From: Rickettsiales bacterium | GTDB lineage: Bacteria > Pseudomonadota > Alphaproteobacteria > Rickettsiales > UBA1997 | Reading direction: 5' to 3' | Length of the DNA stretch: 55,016 nt | NCBI GenBank assembly: GCA_018969185.1 | Contig: JAGWYT010000007.1 | Span: 1 to 55,016 of the forward strand | In this document: positions 51,707 through 55,016 of the stretch, in pieces | Layout of the letters: each line of letters opens with the position of its first letter | Numbering within the stretch: position 1 is the stretch's first letter | Notes under the pieces: generated by a model | Database searches by the model: none | What the model was told of the DNA's origin: nothing | Seen by the model: the letters and a program-made list of their open reading frames with translations, nothing else | Program-made: the position numbers and the translations under genes

Positions 51707-52333
51707 TTATGATAAATTTTGTGAGACGAATTTTTTTAAATCATCTTTTGAGATTCTGCTGCTGCGTTTAGAATCAATGATTGAACGCACTTTATTATAA
51801 GTGGCGTTTAAATCATCATTAATTAAGACAAAATCATATTCATCAAAATGGCTAATTTCATCCTTAGCTTTTTTCATACGTGCTTGCACCACGTCTTCAG
51901 GGTCTTGCGCTCTTCCACGCAATCTTCTTTCTAATTCTTTTAATGAAGGTGGCAGAATAAAAATTGAAACTACGGAAGTCTGGTCAAATTTTTCTTTAAT
52001 TTGGCGCGCACCCTGCCAATCAATGTCAAACAATATGCAATTACCATTTTTTAACTCATCTTCAACTAACTTTTTTGGCGTGCCGTAATTATAATCAAAA
52101 ACTTTGGCATGTTCTAAAAATTCATTTTTTTCAACCATTGAGTTAAATTCATTTTGGCTGATGAAATGATAATGTTGATTGTGAATTTCTTGTGGTCTTT
52201 GTGGTCTGGTGGTTGCTGAAACTGATAATTTTATTAGCGGATCATTTTGCACTGTCATCTTGCAGAGCGTTGATTTACCAGCTCCTGAAGGGGAAGAAAC
52301 TATAATGAGAAATGGATTATGATTGATGAACAT
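51707..52333 (-). CDS. gmk: Guanylate kinase
   Basis: Gmk phosphorylates GMP to GDP. The P loop SSPSGAGKST and the GMP-binding SVSATTRPQRPQEIHNQHYH are intact. I chose the ATG at 52333 (MFINHNPFLIIVSSPSG), giving 208 residues. The frame also has an ATG at 52360 that would add nine residues, but that ATG lies inside a family B repeat, so it probably came with the repeat. The gene follows fabI on the same strand. Confidence 0.94.
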   Translation of the reverse strand: MFINHNPFLIIVSSPSGAGKSTLCKMTVQNDPLIKLSVSATTRPQRPQEIHNQHYHFISQNEFNSMVEKNEFLEHAKVFDYNYGTPKKLVEDELKNGNCILFDIDWQGARQIKEKFDQTSVVSIFILPPSLKELERRLRGRAQDPEDVVQARMKKAKDEISHFDEYDFVLINDDLNATYNKVRSIIDSKRSSRISKDDLKKFVSQNLS

Positions 52334-52352
52334 TCTCAGTTTTTTATGCGTT

Positions 52353-52426
52353 GTTGTCATCCTGAGCGAAGCGAAGGATCTCCTTATGCTTAAACGAGAT
52401 CCTTCGGGCTAAAGCCCTCAGGACGA
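52353..52426. repeat. Family B repeat, copy 3
   Basis: TTGTCATCCTGAGCGAAGC to GAAGGATCTCC, then GAGATCCTTCGGGCTAAAGC and CCTCAGGACGAT. Its left edge contains the upstream candidate ATG of gmk; its right edge is 6 bp from the fabI stop. Confidence 0.85.
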
Positions 52427-52431
52427 TATAA

Positions 52432-53247
52432 TTATTCGTCTTTTACAATAGAAAGATCAGGCGCATCAGGTGCTTTCATGCCAACAACGTGATATCCGGC
52501 GTCAACATGCAGAGTTTCACCAGTAACGCCATTTCCTAAATCAGAAAGTAAAAATACTCCCGCACCGCCAACATCTTGTAATGAAATGTTACGACGTAAT
52601 GGAGCATTATATTCGTTCCATTTGAAGATTAGTCTGAAATCACCAATTCCGCTTGCTGCCAAAGTTTTTACAGGCCCTGCAGAAATTGCATTAACGCGAA
52701 TATTATCTTTACCCATATCCATTGCTAAGTAACGCACTGAAGCTTCAAGAGCAGCTTTTGCAACCCCCATTACGTTATAATGAGGCATAACTTTTTCAGC
52801 ACCATAATAGCTAAGAGTGATAATACTTCCACCACCAGCTTTTTTCATTAATGGTTCAGCTTCTTTAGATACTGCAACTAAAGAGAATGCTGAAATATTC
52901 ATAGTGTTAACGAAGTTAGATGGGCTAGTGTCTAAATATTTGCCGCGTAATTCTTCTTTGTCAGAATAAGCAATTGCATGAACAAGGAAATCAAGTTTGC
53001 CCCATTGTTTTTCAAGCTCTACAAAAACTGCTTTTACAGAAGCTGGATCATTAACATCACAAGGAAGAACAATGTTAGAACCAATTGACTGTGCCAAAGG
53101 TTCAACTCTTTTTTGCAAAGCTTCACCTTGATAAGTGAAAGCAAGCTCAGCGCCGTATTTCTTCGCTTCTTCAGCAATGCCCCAGGCAATTGAGCGGTTA
53201 TTTGCAACGCCCATAATTAAACCTTTTTTTCCTTGTAGAATTGTCAT
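52432..53247 (-). CDS. fabI: Enoyl-[acyl-carrier-protein] reductase (NADH)
   Basis: FabI reduces enoyl-ACP in the last step of type II fatty acid elongation. The SDR start GLIMGVANNRSIAWGIAEEA and the catalytic YNVMGVAKAALEASVRYL (Tyr-x6-Lys) are intact. The 271-residue length is normal. The C terminus ends in an acidic PDAPDLSIVKDE. With fadE the window holds both fatty-acid synthesis and breakdown. Confidence 0.97.
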   Translation of the reverse strand: MTILQGKKGLIMGVANNRSIAWGIAEEAKKYGAELAFTYQGEALQKRVEPLAQSIGSNIVLPCDVNDPASVKAVFVELEKQWGKLDFLVHAIAYSDKEELRGKYLDTSPSNFVNTMNISAFSLVAVSKEAEPLMKKAGGGSIITLSYYGAEKVMPHYNVMGVAKAALEASVRYLAMDMGKDNIRVNAISAGPVKTLAASGIGDFRLIFKWNEYNAPLRRNISLQDVGGAGVFLLSDLGNGVTGETLHVDAGYHVVGMKAPDAPDLSIVKDE

Positions 53248-53270
53248 GTTTTAAATTAGTTGGTTAGTAT

Positions 53271-53876
53271 TTAAGCGTAAAGCCAAGAAACTTCTTGTCT
53301 GTTACGATTTTCAAAATTCTTAATTTTGTCTTCTTTTTTTAGAGTAAGACCAATATCATCTAATCCTTCAATTAAGCAATATTTTCTAAAACTATCAACA
53401 TCAAATTTATAAATTTTATTTGCAGCACGTACTTCTTGTTTTGGTAGATCAACAGTAACGCTATTGCTTTCATCTTTAGCAAATTCAAGCAATTCATCAA
53501 CTTCGCTGTTTTTTAAAATAATTGGTAAAATGCCATTTTTAAAACAATTATTGAAGAAAATATCAGCGAAAGAAGGTGCAATAATAGACTTAATTCCAAA
53601 ATCACTTAATGCCCAAGGAGCATGTTCTCTGCTTGATCCACAGCCAAAATTATCTTTAGCAACTAAAATTTTAGCATTTTTATAAGCTGATTTATTAAGT
53701 ACGAAATCAGCAATTTCTTTTTCATTTAAATCATAGCGCATTTCATGAAAAAGGTTTTTACCAAGACCAGTTCTTTTAATGGTTTTAAGAAACTGCTTTG
53801 GAATTATCATATCAGTATCGATATTTATTAAAGGTAATGGCGCAGCAACTGAAGTAAGATTATTAAATTTTTCCAT
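53271..53876 (-). CDS. leuD: 3-isopropylmalate dehydratase small subunit
   Basis: LeuD pairs with LeuC to isomerise 2- to 3-isopropylmalate in leucine synthesis. The swivel-domain motifs [16 protein letters not shown] and [15 protein letters not shown] are intact. The 201-residue length is normal. leuC is not in the window. With ilvE this suggests leucine synthesis. The 94-bp gap to the divergent lipoprotein gene holds probable promoters of both. Confidence 0.96.
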   Translation of the reverse strand: MEKFNNLTSVAAPLPLINIDTDMIIPKQFLKTIKRTGLGKNLFHEMRYDLNEKEIADFVLNKSAYKNAKILVAKDNFGCGSSREHAPWALSDFGIKSIIAPSFADIFFNNCFKNGILPIILKNSEVDELLEFAKDESNSVTVDLPKQEVRAANKIYKFDVDSFRKYCLIEGLDDIGLTLKKEDKIKNFENRNRQEVSWLYA

Positions 53877-53970
53877 TTTTAAGTTGAAATTTTTTATAAG
53901 AATAGTGATAAATATAAAATGCTTGAGCTTCTAAAACAAGCTGTTTTTAAATTAAACTATATAACACCAC

Positions 53971-54789
53971 ATGTTACAAATAGCCAGATCACTACTCATT
54001 TTCCTATTTCTTTCCTCTTGTTCTGTTATTACGGACAACATATTGGATACAGCAAAATTTCATAATTCTGAGAAATTTCTAGAGCGTTTTCCGCATAATA
54101 AAAAATCAATTATCATTTTAAAATTTAGTGCAAAATCACCAAAAGATTATTTGCTATGGTGTCCTGTTTTTGATCTTGATGATCATATAGTTGATGATGA
54201 TAATTGTCGCAAAACTTATGCAACAGATTCATATAAAATATTCATGTTCGAACCTGGATTTTACAAGCTTTCTGAATATGAATTTGATGAAAATCAATAT
54301 ATTTTTCAAAAACCAAAAAAGAAATTTTCCACTAAATCTTCATTAAGTTTTAAAGCTGACGCGGGAGAAATTATTTATGCTGGTTTTATTAAAGAAAATG
54401 GTGTTAAAAAGCATGAAGTTATTGATGAATTTGTTATATTAAAAAATGCCTTAGCAACCAAGAATTATCAAGAATTAGACAAGTTATTTGCGCATGATTT
54501 GAAAGATTTAGAATGGCTTGTTACAAATTATCACAATTCACCAAAATATTTTGTTAAAGAATTGTTTGAAGGCAAAAAACTTGAAGTAAAAACAGAAATA
54601 AATGATGAAGCTATAAATCCTTCTTCTTGCACTGTTTTTTGTGATCGTGAGGTTTTAAGAAAAAGAGAAAAAGAAATTGAAGTTGATCGTGAAAAATATA
54701 GTAAAAAATATTTACAACAATTGATTGATGAATTGAATTCTGACAAAGAAAAATGTGGAATTAAAACGAAGGTAAAAAATGCTAAATAA
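53971..54789 (+). CDS. Putative lipoprotein of unknown function
   Basis: The N terminus MLQIARSLLIFLFLSSCSV is a lipoprotein signal with a lipobox-like LSSC, so Cys17 would be lipidated. The mature protein of about 255 residues contains DADAGEIIYAG-like sequence (SFKADAGEIIYAGFI near residues 128-142), which recalls small lipoproteins with a beta-sandwich fold. It ends in a charged helical segment (REVLRKREKEIEVDREKY). I do not recognise a family. The next lipoprotein frame overlaps its end by 11 bp, so the two are translated together. Confidence 0.75.
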   Translation: MLQIARSLLIFLFLSSCSVITDNILDTAKFHNSEKFLERFPHNKKSIIILKFSAKSPKDYLLWCPVFDLDDHIVDDDNCRKTYATDSYKIFMFEPGFYKLSEYEFDENQYIFQKPKKKFSTKSSLSFKADAGEIIYAGFIKENGVKKHEVIDEFVILKNALATKNYQELDKLFAHDLKDLEWLVTNYHNSPKYFVKELFEGKKLEVKTEINDEAINPSSCTVFCDREVLRKREKEIEVDREKYSKKYLQQLIDELNSDKEKCGIKTKVKNAK

Positions 54790-55016
54790 AATATTATTCA
54801 CGTTTTTTATTCTTATTTTATTTTCTTGTTCTTCTGCAAGTAAGAAGGCACTAAATTTATATTATGAAGAAAATTTATTAGAAAAATCTTCGCTTGAAAT
54901 ATTCAAAAAATATGGTGTGGCAAATCAGATGTGGCGTGATTCTAGCAATAATAGTATTTTTAGTTATAGCTATACAAAACCAAGATATAATTTTGCATCT
55001 TTTTTTCCGTTATTAA
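54779..55016 (+). CDS. Partial putative lipoprotein (runs off right edge)
   Basis: An ATG at 54779, 11 bp before the end of the preceding gene, opens a frame without stop to the window end (79 codons). The start MLNKILFTFFILILFSCSSA is a lipoprotein signal with lipobox LFSC. The visible mature part (KKALNLYYEENLLEKSS, then YGVANQMWRD) has no family I recognise. Two overlapping lipoprotein genes suggest an outer-membrane or periplasmic unit that continues to the right. Confidence 0.7.
   Translation, partial: MLNKILFTFFILILFSCSSASKKALNLYYEENLLEKSSLEIFKKYGVANQMWRDSSNNSIFSYSYTKPRYNFASFFPLL

Overview
The window looks like a chromosomal segment of an AT-rich alphaproteobacterium, most likely of Rickettsiales type. 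The evidence for this is the low GC content, the alphaproteobacterial trio for the complex I subunit NDUFA12, MlaD and a DUF2155 protein, the many dispersed palindromic repeats (two inside reading frames, as described for Rickettsia palindromic elements), and a ubiquitin-protease-like gene that only makes sense around eukaryotes. Unlike typical obligate intracellular Rickettsiales it carries amino-acid biosynthesis genes (argC, ilvE, trpG, trpD, hisE, dapF, leuD), purine and pyrimidine genes (purE, purF, pyrE) and metF. That fits an early-branching or less reduced lineage (Deianiraea-like), which is an inference. No rRNA, phage, insertion sequence or CRISPR array was seen.

Layout. 1-4.4 kb: a partial basic protein, mnmE, argC, a secreted nuclease and ilvE, mostly one minus-strand run. 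4.5-8.2 kb: a surface-polysaccharide island (GT2 glycosyltransferase, an RgpF-like protein with a frame break, rmlA, rmlB). 8.3-16.9 kb: a small secreted protein, tRNA-Pro, a YgjP-like metallopeptidase, a Kef-type antiporter, dcd, a secreted intradiol-dioxygenase fold, rbfA, dxr, a secreted phytochelatin-synthase-like peptidase and rseP. 16.9-25.2 kb: a putative Fe(II)/2-oxoglutarate oxygenase, trpD-trpG behind a YefM-YoeB module, a FadE-type acyl-CoA dehydrogenase, glyQ, an A-type Fe-S carrier, hisE and ndk. 25.3-26.9 kb: a USP-family protease whose sequence blocks are in circularly permuted order. 26.9-36.8 kb: ccmH, dapF, efp, pntB, kdsD, pyrE, metF, infA, topA, purE. 36.8-45.9 kb: a giant cysteine-rich secreted or surface protein, murD with an in-frame repeat insertion, rpe, DUF2155 with an in-frame repeat insertion, mlaD, NDUFA12. 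46-55 kb: slt, purF, xseB, pgsA, a DedA protein, gmk, fabI, leuD and two putative lipoproteins, the last cut by the window edge.

Repeats. At least five families of short palindromic repeats fill the intergenic spaces. Family A (about 90-140 bp, built around GGTTGAGC / GTCGAAACC) has eleven copies, one inside the DUF2155 gene. Families B, C, D and E have two or three copies each. A separate 162-bp inverted repeat lies between an A-type carrier gene and hisE. A four-hairpin block is inserted in frame in murD. Several repeats supply or touch the stop codon of the neighbouring gene.

The strongest candidate for something undescribed is the permuted USP-like protease at 25283-26920. Next are the repeat insertions in murD and the DUF2155 gene, the family E elements whose stems differ while loop and ends are conserved, and the secreted intradiol-dioxygenase fold that lacks two of four iron ligands.
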